Below, piece after piece: positions 43,709 to 51,397 of a stretch of 64,000 nucleotides of DNA. The position numbers and the translations under genes are program-made. The number at the start of each line of letters is the position of its first letter. The first letter of the stretch is position 1. The notes under the pieces are model-generated. The model had not been told where the DNA came from. It was given only the letters and a program-made list of their open reading frames with translations, and did not search any database. This DNA is from Streptomyces albidoflavus (GTDB lineage Bacteria > Actinomycetota > Actinomycetes > Streptomycetales > Streptomycetaceae), in contig NZ_JOII01000006.1 of the NCBI RefSeq assembly GCF_000719955.1, positions 386,002 through 450,001 of the forward strand, written 5' to 3'.

Positions 43709-44650
43709 ATGGGACTGACCATCGGCGTCGACATCGGCGGCACGAAGATCGCGGCCGGAGTCGTGGACGAGGAGGGCGCGATCCTCAACACCTTCACGGT
43801 GCCGACACCTGCGACCGCCGAGGCCATCGTGGACGCCATCGCCTCCGCGGTCGAAGGGGCCCGCGAGGGTCACGAGATCGAGGCCGTCGGCATCGGCGCC
43901 GCCGGATACGTCGACGACAAGCGCGCCACGGTCCTCTTCGCGCCCAACATCGACTGGCGCCACGAGCCGCTCAAGGACAAGGTCGAGCAGCGCGTCGGCC
44001 TGCCCGTCGTCGTCGAGAACGACGCCAACGCCGCCGCCTGGGGCGAGTACCGCTTCGGCGCGGGCAAGGGCCACGACGACGTCATCTGCATCACGCTCGG
44101 CACCGGCCTCGGCGGCGGCATCATCATCGGCAACAAGCTGCGCCGCGGCCGGTTCGGCGTCGCCGCCGAGTTCGGCCACATCCGCGTCGTCCCCGACGGG
44201 CTGCTCTGCGGCTGCGGCAGCCAGGGCTGCTGGGAGCAGTACGCCTCCGGGCGGGCCCTCGTGCGGTACGCGCGACAGCGGGCGGCGGCCACGCCCGAGA
44301 ACGCGGTGCTGCTGCTGTCGCTCGGGGACGGGACCACCGAGGGGATCCAGGGGAAGCACGTCTCGGAGGCCGCGCGGCAGGGGGATCCTGTCGCCGTCGA
44401 CTCGTTCCGGGAGCTGGCGCGGTGGGCCGGGGCCGGGCTGGCCGATCTCGCCTCGCTCTTCGACCCGTCGGCGTTCATCGTCGGTGGGGGGGTCTCCGAC
44501 GAGGGGGAGCTGGTGCTCGACCCGATCCGGAAGTCGTTCCGGCGGTGGCTCATCGGTGGGGCTTGGCGGCCCCATGCGCAGGTGCTCGCCGCCCAGCTGG
44601 GCGGGAAGGCTGGGCTGGTCGGTGCGGCCGACCTTGCTCGACAGGGCTGA
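43709..44650 (+). CDS. glkA: ROK-family glucokinase
   Basis: This 313-residue enzyme phosphorylates glucose with ATP and is central to carbon catabolite repression in Streptomyces. It has the ATP-binding start IGVDIGGTKIAAGVVDEEG, catalytic Asp in VVENDANAAAWGE, and the ROK zinc motif CGCGSQGCWEQYASG. It begins after GAGGGACAC; a TACCGT at 43667 may be its own -10. Codon use changes inside the gene: up to about 44230 third positions are mostly C, afterwards mostly G with several T (see findings). Confidence 0.96.
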   Translation: MGLTIGVDIGGTKIAAGVVDEEGAILNTFTVPTPATAEAIVDAIASAVEGAREGHEIEAVGIGAAGYVDDKRATVLFAPNIDWRHEPLKDKVEQRVGLPVVVENDANAAAWGEYRFGAGKGHDDVICITLGTGLGGGIIIGNKLRRGRFGVAAEFGHIRVVPDGLLCGCGSQGCWEQYASGRALVRYARQRAAATPENAVLLLSLGDGTTEGIQGKHVSEAARQGDPVAVDSFRELARWAGAGLADLASLFDPSAFIVGGGVSDEGELVLDPIRKSFRRWLIGGAWRPHAQVLAAQLGGKAGLVGAADLARQG

Positions 44651-44679
44651 GCCGGGGGCCGGCTCGTTCTTGGGGGTTC

Positions 44680-44707
44680 GGCCCGGTGGGCCGGGCCCCC
44701 TTTTTTT
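44680..44707 (+). terminator. glkA: Rho-independent terminator of glkA
   Basis: A GGCCCGG/CCGGGCC stem with loop TGGG, extended by CCC, is followed by seven T (44701-44707). The clear U-tract is rare in this genome. Confidence 0.85.
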
Positions 44708-44904
44708 GCCTCGGGCGCCGGCCGGGCTTCGGTCGGGTGCGGTCCGGCTATCGGCGCCGGTCACCGATGGCCTCAAGCGCCGGCCGGGCTTGGAATGTGG
44801 CCTCAAGCGCCGGCCGGGCTGGGATCTGCCGGACTGTGGGGTGTCGAGTGCCGGTCACCGATGGCCTCAAACGCCGGCCGGGCTGGGAGAGCGCCGGCCG
44901 GGCT
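44707..44904 (+). repeat. Intergenic GC-rich repeat patch C (5 copies)
   Basis: Copies start at 44707 (diverged), 44769, 44799 and 44863; a partial one is at 44891-44904. The pair 44769/44799 is exactly 30 bp apart. Copies at 44769 and 44863 follow the companion module CCGGTCACCGAT. Nothing else was seen in 44908-45019 apart from a G-rich stretch and the ribosome-binding site of the next gene. Confidence 0.85.
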
Positions 44905-45019
44905 TGAGGAGTGCCGGTGGGCTGGAGATGTGGCCGTTCCCGGGGGCCGTGCGGTGGGGTGCGACTCGCTCGGCTCGGTGGGGGAGGCTGAGGTGGTGGG
45001 GGGCGGTTAATTTGGGGGG

Positions 45020-45811
45020 ATGGTCGACATGGTGCGGGTCGGGCCGGGGGAGTTGCCTGCCTCCGGGCGGGTGGGCGGGGACGTCGTGGTGCGGGTGCTC
45101 AGCTACAACGTGCGGTCGCTGAGGGACGATCCGGCGGCCGTCGCGCGTGTGGTGCGGGCCTGTGCTCCCGACCTCGTCCTGGTGCAGGAGGCGCCCCGGT
45201 TCTTCCGCTGGCGCAAACCGCTGGGGCGGCTGGCGGCCGCCTCCGGGCTCGTCGTCCTGGGCGGCGGGGCGCCGGCGGCCGGTCCGGCGCTGCTCTGCTC
45301 GCTGCGGGCCACCGTGGAGTCGGTCCACGACGAACTGCTGCCGCTCACCCCGGGACTGCACCGGCGCGGCTTCTCCACGGCGGTGGTGCGGTTCGGGACG
45401 GTCCGGCTCGGGGTGCTCAGCTGCCACCTGAGCCTGCAGAAGGACGAGCGGTACGCGCAGGGCGGGATGGTGCTGGAGCGGCTGGCGGCGCTGGGGGTCG
45501 AGCACGCCGTGGCCGGGGGCGACATCAACGAGCGCCCCAAGGGCCGCACCTTCCGGCGGCTGGCCGCGGAGCTCCAGGACGGCTGGGCGGTACGGCCCTG
45601 GGGCGGCGAGTACACCTCGACCCCGGCCGACCCGCACCAGCGGATCGACGCGGTCTTCGCCACCCCGGGCATCGAGGTGCTGGGCTGCGGGGTCCCGGCG
45701 CCGGGCACGGCCGCTCCGGGCGTACCGCCGTTCACCGAGGACGACCTGGTCCGGGCCACCGACCACCTGCCGGTGCTGGCGGCCCTGCGGGTGCCGGGCA
45801 CCGGGCGCTGA
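45020..45811 (+). CDS. Endonuclease/exonuclease/phosphatase (EEP) family protein
   Basis: This 263-residue metal-dependent hydrolase of the DNase I-like fold has the active-site series VLSYNVRSL, LVQEAPRF with the metal-binding Glu, VAGGDINERP and ATDHLPVLAAL. It may cut DNA, RNA or phosphoesters; the substrate is unknown. ATG follows a run of G six bases upstream. The first 80 codons share the G-ending codon use of the end of glkA, unlike the C-ending use of genes further upstream. Confidence 0.88.
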   Translation: MVDMVRVGPGELPASGRVGGDVVVRVLSYNVRSLRDDPAAVARVVRACAPDLVLVQEAPRFFRWRKPLGRLAAASGLVVLGGGAPAAGPALLCSLRATVESVHDELLPLTPGLHRRGFSTAVVRFGTVRLGVLSCHLSLQKDERYAQGGMVLERLAALGVEHAVAGGDINERPKGRTFRRLAAELQDGWAVRPWGGEYTSTPADPHQRIDAVFATPGIEVLGCGVPAPGTAAPGVPPFTEDDLVRATDHLPVLAALRVPGTGR

Positions 45812-45841
45812 GCCCGGGCCCTGCCCGCCGGCCCGCGCCCG

Positions 45842-46456
45842 TCAGACCACGGCCCCGCGCCCCGGGTCGTCCTCGTCCTCGTCGCCGTCGTTCATGCGGA
45901 CGACCAGGGTGGCGAAGCCGCCGAGGAAGCCGCCGACGCCGAGCGTCGTCAGCCACCAGGTCATGTCCCAGTCCAGCAGGACCGCGAGGAGCAGCAGCAG
46001 CGGGCCGCCGAGGACGGCCACCCAGGCGAAGCGGGTCGTGGTGTCGGCCTCCGGCAGCGGCGGCGGCTCGGGCGGCACGAAGTGGCCCTCGTCGTCGTCC
46101 TCGGCGGCGCCGCCCTTCCTGGCGCCCTTGCCGTCCTTGCCCGCCGGGGTGTTCTCCTCGGCGAGCCGGTAGTCGCGCGGCCCGATGCCCGGCGCGAAGG
46201 AGACCGAGCCGCCCAGCGGCGGGCGCTCCGGCTCCAGGGTGTCGGTGCCACCGGCCGGGTCCGGGGTGACGGACGGCAGCTCGCGGTCCAGGTCGGCCAT
46301 CTCCTCGACCGACTTGAAGGGCCGGGCTCCCGGCGGGTCGGCCGGCTCGTCGCCGTACCCGGCGACGATCGCCTCCCAGGCGGCCTTCTCGTCCAGCGGG
46401 GGCTTCTGCTCGTCGGGCTCGCAGTTCTCCTCGCGGCCCGCGCCCTGTTCAGCCAC
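45842..46456 (-). CDS. Hypothetical membrane protein with acidic cytosolic N-terminus
   Basis: This 204-residue protein has a long hydrophilic, Asp/Glu/Pro-rich N-terminal part (~1-140) and two transmembrane helices close to the C-terminus (~142-165 and ~169-188), then an acidic tail. No enzymatic motif. Its GTG start overlaps the end of the alpha/beta hydrolase gene by eight bases, so the two are translated together. The function is not known. Confidence 0.75.
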   Translation of the reverse strand: MAEQGAGREENCEPDEQKPPLDEKAAWEAIVAGYGDEPADPPGARPFKSVEEMADLDRELPSVTPDPAGGTDTLEPERPPLGGSVSFAPGIGPRDYRLAEENTPAGKDGKGARKGGAAEDDDEGHFVPPEPPPLPEADTTTRFAWVAVLGGPLLLLLAVLLDWDMTWWLTTLGVGGFLGGFATLVVRMNDGDEDEDDPGRGAVV

Positions 46457-47237
46457 TGACGGCCTCCCCTTCCGGCCTGCTGTCCGCCCCGTCCGCCCCG
46501 GTGCGGGCGAGGAAGGCGGCGGTCTCCTCGAAGACGCGCGGGGCGTCGTGGTCCAGTGTCGCCACGTGGAAGCTGTTCTGGAGCAGGATCTCCGTCACGT
46601 CCCGCGAGGAGACCCGGCCCAGCACCCGCGCCGAGTCGGCGGGCGGCACCACGTGGTCGCGGGGGCTGCGCAGGAGCAGCAGCGGCTGGGTGACCTGCGG
46701 CAGCTCCGCGTCGACCAGCCGGAAGAAGTTCCGCAGGGAGTGCGCGGCGTGCAGCGGCACCCGGTGGTAGCCGACCTCCTCGGAGCCCTCCAGGGCGATG
46801 TCGGAGACCAGGCCCTTGGTGGTGCGCACCAGGTGGCGGGCGGCGGGCAGCGCGTAGGCGCTCAGGCCGTGCACCTTGTTGGCCGGGTTGACGACGACCA
46901 CGCCGCGGACCGCGTCCCCGTGCCGGGCGGCCAGCCGCAGGGCCAGCGCGCCGCCCATCGAGAGCCCGGCGACGTGGACCCGCTCGCAGCGGGACAGGAG
47001 TTCGCCGAGGGCCCGGTCGACCTCCGCGTACCAGTCCTGCCAGCCGGTGAGCTGGAGGTCTTCCCAGCGGGTGCCGTGGCCGGGGAGGAGCGGCAGGGAG
47101 ACGGTGTGGCCGCGGGCGGCGAGGTCCTCGGCCCAGGGGCGCATCGACTGGGGTGTTCCGGTGAAGCCGTGGCAGAGGAGGACACCCGTGGGGCCGCCGT
47201 CGTGGCGGTACGGTTCGGCTCCAGGCAGGACCGGCAC
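46449..47237 (-). CDS. Alpha/beta hydrolase (carboxylesterase/monoacylglycerol lipase-like)
   Basis: This 262-residue serine hydrolase has the oxyanion motif CHGFTGTPQSM, nucleophile in AGLSMGGALAL, Asp in RSPRDHVVPP and His in NSFHVATLDHD. The length and pattern match the thermostable carboxylesterase (Est30) type, with short-chain esters or monoacylglycerols as substrates. An acyltransferase gene (plsC-like) is divergent next door, so a lipid role is plausible. It is coupled to the downstream membrane protein gene. Confidence 0.9.
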   Translation of the reverse strand: MPVLPGAEPYRHDGGPTGVLLCHGFTGTPQSMRPWAEDLAARGHTVSLPLLPGHGTRWEDLQLTGWQDWYAEVDRALGELLSRCERVHVAGLSMGGALALRLAARHGDAVRGVVVVNPANKVHGLSAYALPAARHLVRTTKGLVSDIALEGSEEVGYHRVPLHAAHSLRNFFRLVDAELPQVTQPLLLLRSPRDHVVPPADSARVLGRVSSRDVTEILLQNSFHVATLDHDAPRVFEETAAFLARTGADGADSRPEGEAVSG

Positions 47238-47463
47238 CTTCGGTCTCCGTTCGTGAGGCGCGGACGGGGGCAGACGGCTCCGGAGGGGGCGTCGCGGCCG
47301 CCGCCGGTGCGGGCTGGTGTGGTCTTCACCGTACGCGACCGGGCCTGTACCGACCAGGTTCCGTGACGTCCCGCGGCCACCGCCGGCCGGCCGCTGCCGA
47401 GGAGGGCACCGCGCCCGCCACGGGTTAAGGTCTCTGGCGACATACCCGGCAGGAGGAAGACCC

Positions 47464-48252
47464 TTGATCTACGGAGCCATGAAGGTCGTCATCGGTGGGC
47501 CGCTGAAGGTCGCCTTCCGGCCGTGGGTGGAGGGCATCGAGAACATCCCCGCCGACGGTCCGGCGATCCTCGCCAGCAACCACCTGTCGTTCTCCGACTC
47601 CTTCTTCCTGCCGACGATGCTCGACCGGAAGGTCACCTTCATCGCCAAGGCGGAGTACTTCACCACGCCGGGCGTGAAGGGCCGGATGACTGCCGCCTTC
47701 TTCAAGGGCGTCGGCCAGCTCCCCGTCGACCGCTCCGGCGGTCGGGGCGCCGGCGAGGCCGCCATCCGCAGCGGCATCGAGGTGCTGGAGCGCGGCGAGC
47801 TGTTCGGCATCTACCCGGAGGGCACCCGCTCCCCGGACGGCCGCCTCTACCGAGGCAAGCCCGGCGGCCTCGCCCGGGTGGCGCTGGCCACCGGCGCCCC
47901 CGTCATCCCCGTCGCCATGATCGACACCGAGAAGATCCAGCCCCCCGGCCAGGTCCGCCCCAAGCTGATGCGCCCCGGCATCCGCATCGGCAAGCCGCTG
48001 GACTTCCGCCGCTACGAGGGCATGGACCACGACCGCTTCGTGCTGCGCGCGGTGACCGACGAGGTCATGTACGAGATCATGAAGCTCTCCGGCCAGGAGT
48101 ACGTGGACGTCTACGCCACCGTCGCCAAGCGGCAGATGGCCGAGGACGCCAAGAAGCGGGCCGAGGAGGAGAAGGCCATCGCCAAGGCGGAGAAGGCCGC
48201 CGCCAAGGCCGCCACCGCCCGCGAGCAGGACGACAGCGGCCGGGCCGCCTGA
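47464..48252 (+). CDS. 1-acyl-sn-glycerol-3-phosphate acyltransferase (PlsC family)
   Basis: This 262-residue enzyme of phosphatidic acid synthesis, acting at the membrane surface, has the acyltransferase blocks NHLSFSD (HX4D), the FFKGVGQLPVDRSGG region, IYPEGTRSPDG and APVIPVAMIDT. The TTG start at 47464 is chosen because AGGAGGA lies six bases upstream; ATG 47479 is the alternative. The C-terminal ~40 residues are a Lys/Ala/Glu-rich helix. The M. tuberculosis counterpart is Rv2182c. Confidence 0.92.
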   Translation: MIYGAMKVVIGGPLKVAFRPWVEGIENIPADGPAILASNHLSFSDSFFLPTMLDRKVTFIAKAEYFTTPGVKGRMTAAFFKGVGQLPVDRSGGRGAGEAAIRSGIEVLERGELFGIYPEGTRSPDGRLYRGKPGGLARVALATGAPVIPVAMIDTEKIQPPGQVRPKLMRPGIRIGKPLDFRRYEGMDHDRFVLRAVTDEVMYEIMKLSGQEYVDVYATVAKRQMAEDAKKRAEEEKAIAKAEKAAAKAATAREQDDSGRAA

Positions 48253-48363
48253 GACCTCCGCCGCGCCCGCACCCCGTTTCCGGTTACTTTTGTCGGCGGA
48301 AGAGGCCGCCGGTCCGGGCGGCCGGGAGACGGGGGCCCGGGGATGAGACGTGAGGCGGCCGCG

Positions 48364-49578
48364 ATGAGCATGTCGGTGGAGCAACCGCTGTGGCGCGCGC
48401 TGACCGCGTACCGCGCGCTCACCGCCGTCTACGCGGTCGCCATCGCCGTCGTCGCCCGCGACTCCTACGAGCGCCCCCAGGTGGCCTTCGGCTACCTCGC
48501 GGTCCTGCTGGTGTGGACGCTGGCGACGCTGCCCCGTTTCACCGGCGCCGCCCGCTGCACCCGCCCCTTCCTCGCCGTGGACACCGGCCTCGCACTGGCC
48601 GGCATCCTGCTCACCCCGCTCGCCGACGGCGCCGGCCGGCACGCCGCCGACGGCCCGACGCTGCCCTCCATCTGGACCGCCGGGGCCGTCCTCGCCTGCG
48701 CGCTCAAGGGCGGCTGGCGCTGGGCGGCGGCCGCCTCCACCCTGGTCGGCGCCGCCAACCTCGCCCAGCGCGGCGAGGCCAGCCCCAACACCCTCCACAA
48801 CGTGCTGCTGGTCTGGGTCGCCGCCATCGCCATCGGCTACGTGGTCGAGGTGGCCCGCGCCTCCGAGCGCACCCTCGCCCGCGCCCTGGAGATCCAGGCC
48901 GCCACCCGAGAACGCGAACGCCTCGCCCGCGACATCCACGACGGGGTCCTCCAGGTCCTCGCCATGGTCCAGCGCCGGGGCACCGCGGTGGGCGGCGAGG
49001 CCGCCGAACTCGGCCGCCTCGCCGGCGAGCAGGAGGCCGCGCTGCGCCGCCTGATCACCCAGGGCCCGGTCCCGGAGCCGCGTACGGCGGCCGGTCCGGA
49101 CGCCGCGCCCGAGGACGACACGCGGCCCCAGGACCTGATGGCGCTGCTCGGCCGGTACGCCGACGCCCGCGTCACCCTCTCCGGCCCCGGCACCCCGGTG
49201 GAGCTGGCCCCGCACGCCGCCCGCGAGACGGCCGCCGCCGTCGGCGCCGCCCTGGACAACGTCCGCACCCACGTCGGCCCCGGCGCCCGCGCCTGGGTCC
49301 TGGTGGAGGACGAGCCGGACCAGGTGCTGGTCTCCGTGCGCGACGAGGGGCCCGGCATCCCCGAGGGGCGGCTGGCGGAGGCGGCAGAGGAGGGGCGGCT
49401 CGGCGTGGCCCAGTCGATCCGGGGCCGCCTGCGCGACCTCGGCGGCACCGCCGAGCTGGTCTCGGTGCCGGGGCAGGGCACCGAGGTGGAGCTGACCGTA
49501 CCGAAGCAGGACCAGGGCGGCGGGGAGGCGGCGACGGGCCGCCGGTACCCGGCCCGGACGGGGGAGGGGACGCAGTGA
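48364..49578 (+). CDS. NarL-type sensor histidine kinase (MacS-like)
   Basis: This 404-residue kinase has five or six N-terminal transmembrane helices (~10-155), then a HisKA_3-type dimerisation part with RERERLARDIHDGVLQVLAMVQRRG, where His is the phosphorylation site, and an ATPase domain with DNVRTHVGPG and VRDEGPGIPEG. The membrane part and length match actinobacterial MacS sensors of the MacRS system. The start is uncertain (ATG 48343, 48364 or 48370). Its stop overlaps the regulator's start. Confidence 0.9.
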   Translation: MSMSVEQPLWRALTAYRALTAVYAVAIAVVARDSYERPQVAFGYLAVLLVWTLATLPRFTGAARCTRPFLAVDTGLALAGILLTPLADGAGRHAADGPTLPSIWTAGAVLACALKGGWRWAAAASTLVGAANLAQRGEASPNTLHNVLLVWVAAIAIGYVVEVARASERTLARALEIQAATRERERLARDIHDGVLQVLAMVQRRGTAVGGEAAELGRLAGEQEAALRRLITQGPVPEPRTAAGPDAAPEDDTRPQDLMALLGRYADARVTLSGPGTPVELAPHAARETAAAVGAALDNVRTHVGPGARAWVLVEDEPDQVLVSVRDEGPGIPEGRLAEAAEEGRLGVAQSIRGRLRDLGGTAELVSVPGQGTEVELTVPKQDQGGGEAATGRRYPARTGEGTQ

Positions 49579-50288
49579 CGACCGAGGAGCAGGCGCCGGG
49601 CGAGCAGGTGCGGGTCATGGTGGTCGACGACCACCCGATGTGGCGGGACGCGGTCGCCCGGGACCTGGCCGAGGCCGGGTTCGCGGTGGTGGCCACCGCC
49701 GGGGACGGGCCGCAGGCGGTCCGCCGGGCCCGGGCCACCCGGCCCGACGTGCTGGTCCTCGACCTGAACCTGCCGGGGCTGCCCGGTGCCCGGGTCTGCC
49801 AGGAGGTCGCGGGCGAGGACGGGCCCCGGGTGCTGGTCCTCTCCGCCAGCGGTGAGCACACCGACGTGCTGGAGGCGGTCAAGGCCGGGGCCACCGGCTA
49901 CCTGGTGAAGTCCGCCGGGACCGAGGAGCTGATCGACGCCGTCCACCGCACCGCCCGCGGTGACGCCGTCTTCACCCCGGGCCTGGCCGGGCTCGTCCTC
50001 GGCGAGTACCGAAGACTGGCCGCCGGACCCGCCCCCACCCGGGGCAAGCCCGACGCGCCCCGGCTGACCGCCCGCGAGACGGAGGTGCTGCGGCTGGTCG
50101 CCAAGGGGCTCAGCTACAAGCAGATCGCCGAGCGCCTCGTCATCTCGCACCGCACCGTCCAGAACCACGTGCAGAACACCCTCGGCAAGCTCCAGCTCCA
50201 CAACCGCGTCGAACTGGTCCGGTACGCCATCGAGGCCGGGCTCGACGAGGAGGACGAGGCCGAGGGGACCCCGGGCGCGGAGCGCTGA
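49575..50288 (+). CDS. NarL/LuxR-family response regulator (MacR-like)
   Basis: This 237-residue regulator has a receiver with VVDDHPMWRD, phospho-Asp in VLDLNLPGLPG and Lys in LVKSAGTEE, and a LuxR-type helix-turn-helix with LTARETEVLRLVAKGLSYKQ and ISHRTVQNHVQNTLGKL. The GTG start overlaps the kinase stop by four bases. It is the partner of the preceding kinase; in S. coelicolor the MacRS-type systems act on membrane-protein genes (recalled), but targets here are not shown. Confidence 0.93.
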   Translation: MTTEEQAPGEQVRVMVVDDHPMWRDAVARDLAEAGFAVVATAGDGPQAVRRARATRPDVLVLDLNLPGLPGARVCQEVAGEDGPRVLVLSASGEHTDVLEAVKAGATGYLVKSAGTEELIDAVHRTARGDAVFTPGLAGLVLGEYRRLAAGPAPTRGKPDAPRLTARETEVLRLVAKGLSYKQIAERLVISHRTVQNHVQNTLGKLQLHNRVELVRYAIEAGLDEEDEAEGTPGAER

Positions 50289-50344
50289 CCCGCCGTATCC
50301 TCACGCTGAGGCGGCCCACCAGCCCAGCGACCCGGGGAGACGGC

Positions 50345-51349
50345 GTGGAGATCCTGGCATTCGGCGTGCAGGACGACGAGCGGCCGCTGATCGAACGGGC
50401 CTTCGCGGGCGAGCACGAGGTGCGCTGCGTCGACGTCTTCCTCAACCGGGACACCGCCGCCATCGCCCGCGGCTACGAGGCCATCTCCACCAGCGTCAAC
50501 GCCGACCTCGGCGGCCCCGTGCTCCAGACCCTGGCGGCGGGCGGCACCCAGTTCATCGCGCAGCGTTCCACCGGCTTCAACAACATCGACCTCGACGTCG
50601 CCGAACGCCTCGCCCTGACCGTCGCCCGGGTCTCCTCCTACTCGCCGTACTCCGTCGCCGAGTTCGCCTGGACCCTCGCGATGGCCGTCAACCGGCGCAT
50701 CGTCCGGGCCGCCAACCGCACCCGCGACTTCGACTTCCGGCTGGAGGGGCTGATGGGCCGCGACCTGCGCGGCCGCACCGTCGGCGTGATCGGCACCGGC
50801 CGCATCGGCGAGGCGTTCACCCGGATCGCCCACGGCTTCGGGATGAACCTGCTGGGCTGGGACATCGCGGAGAACCCCGCCTGCCGCGAACTCGGCATGC
50901 GCTACGTCGAGCGCGAGGAGCTGTTCCGCGAGGCCGACGTGGTCAGCCTGCACGTCCCGCTGCTGCCCGCCACCGAACACCTCGTGGACGCCCACGCCCT
51001 CGACCTGATGAAGGACGACGCGATCCTCGTCAACTCCAGCCGGGGCGGCCTCGTCGACACCCGCGCCCTGGTCGACGTCCTGCGCGCCGGCCGCCTCCTC
51101 GGCGTCGGCCTCGACGTCTACGAGGCCGAGGCCGGGCTCTTCTTCTACGACAAGTCCCTCGACGTGGTCACCGACGACGTGCTGGCCCGCCTGATGACCT
51201 TCCCCAACGTCGTCGTCACCTCGCACCAGGCGTACTACACCGAGGACGCCGTCACCGAGATCATCGACACCACCGTCCGCAACGTCCGCGACTACGTCGC
51301 CGGACGCCGCAGCGAGAACGTCCTGGTCCCGGCCCTCCCGCCGCGCTGA
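50345..51349 (+). CDS. ldhA: D-2-hydroxyacid dehydrogenase (D-lactate dehydrogenase type)
   Basis: This 334-residue NAD-dependent enzyme would interconvert pyruvate and D-lactate. The Rossmann motif GVIGTGRIGEAFTRIAHGFG, substrate Arg in NSSRGGLVDTRAL, Glu in DVYEAEAGLFFYD, and His in VVVTSHQAYYTEDA are those of the fermentative LdhA group. The stretch GLFFYDKS is a hallmark of D-LDH over other 2-hydroxyacid dehydrogenases. A -10-like TATCCT (50296) and GGGGAG precede the GTG start. Confidence 0.9.
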   Translation: MEILAFGVQDDERPLIERAFAGEHEVRCVDVFLNRDTAAIARGYEAISTSVNADLGGPVLQTLAAGGTQFIAQRSTGFNNIDLDVAERLALTVARVSSYSPYSVAEFAWTLAMAVNRRIVRAANRTRDFDFRLEGLMGRDLRGRTVGVIGTGRIGEAFTRIAHGFGMNLLGWDIAENPACRELGMRYVEREELFREADVVSLHVPLLPATEHLVDAHALDLMKDDAILVNSSRGGLVDTRALVDVLRAGRLLGVGLDVYEAEAGLFFYDKSLDVVTDDVLARLMTFPNVVVTSHQAYYTEDAVTEIIDTTVRNVRDYVAGRRSENVLVPALPPR

Positions 51350-51354
51350 CCCGT

Positions 51355-51387
51355 GCCGGGGGCCGCCACCGTGGGGCGGCCCCCGGC
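51355..51387. terminator. Bidirectional terminator between ldhA and trpEG
   Basis: A perfect 13-bp stem, 51355-51367 with 51375-51387, has a seven-nt loop and lies between convergent genes. Confidence 0.8.
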
Positions 51388-51397
51388 CCCGGCCGCC

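Noticed and set aside
44422..45122. Open frames translating repeat patch C into periodic peptides (GLKRRPGLE-like)
   Set aside because: The frames differ between patches, have no ribosome-binding site and consist mainly of the DNA repeat; they are treated as a property of the repeat.
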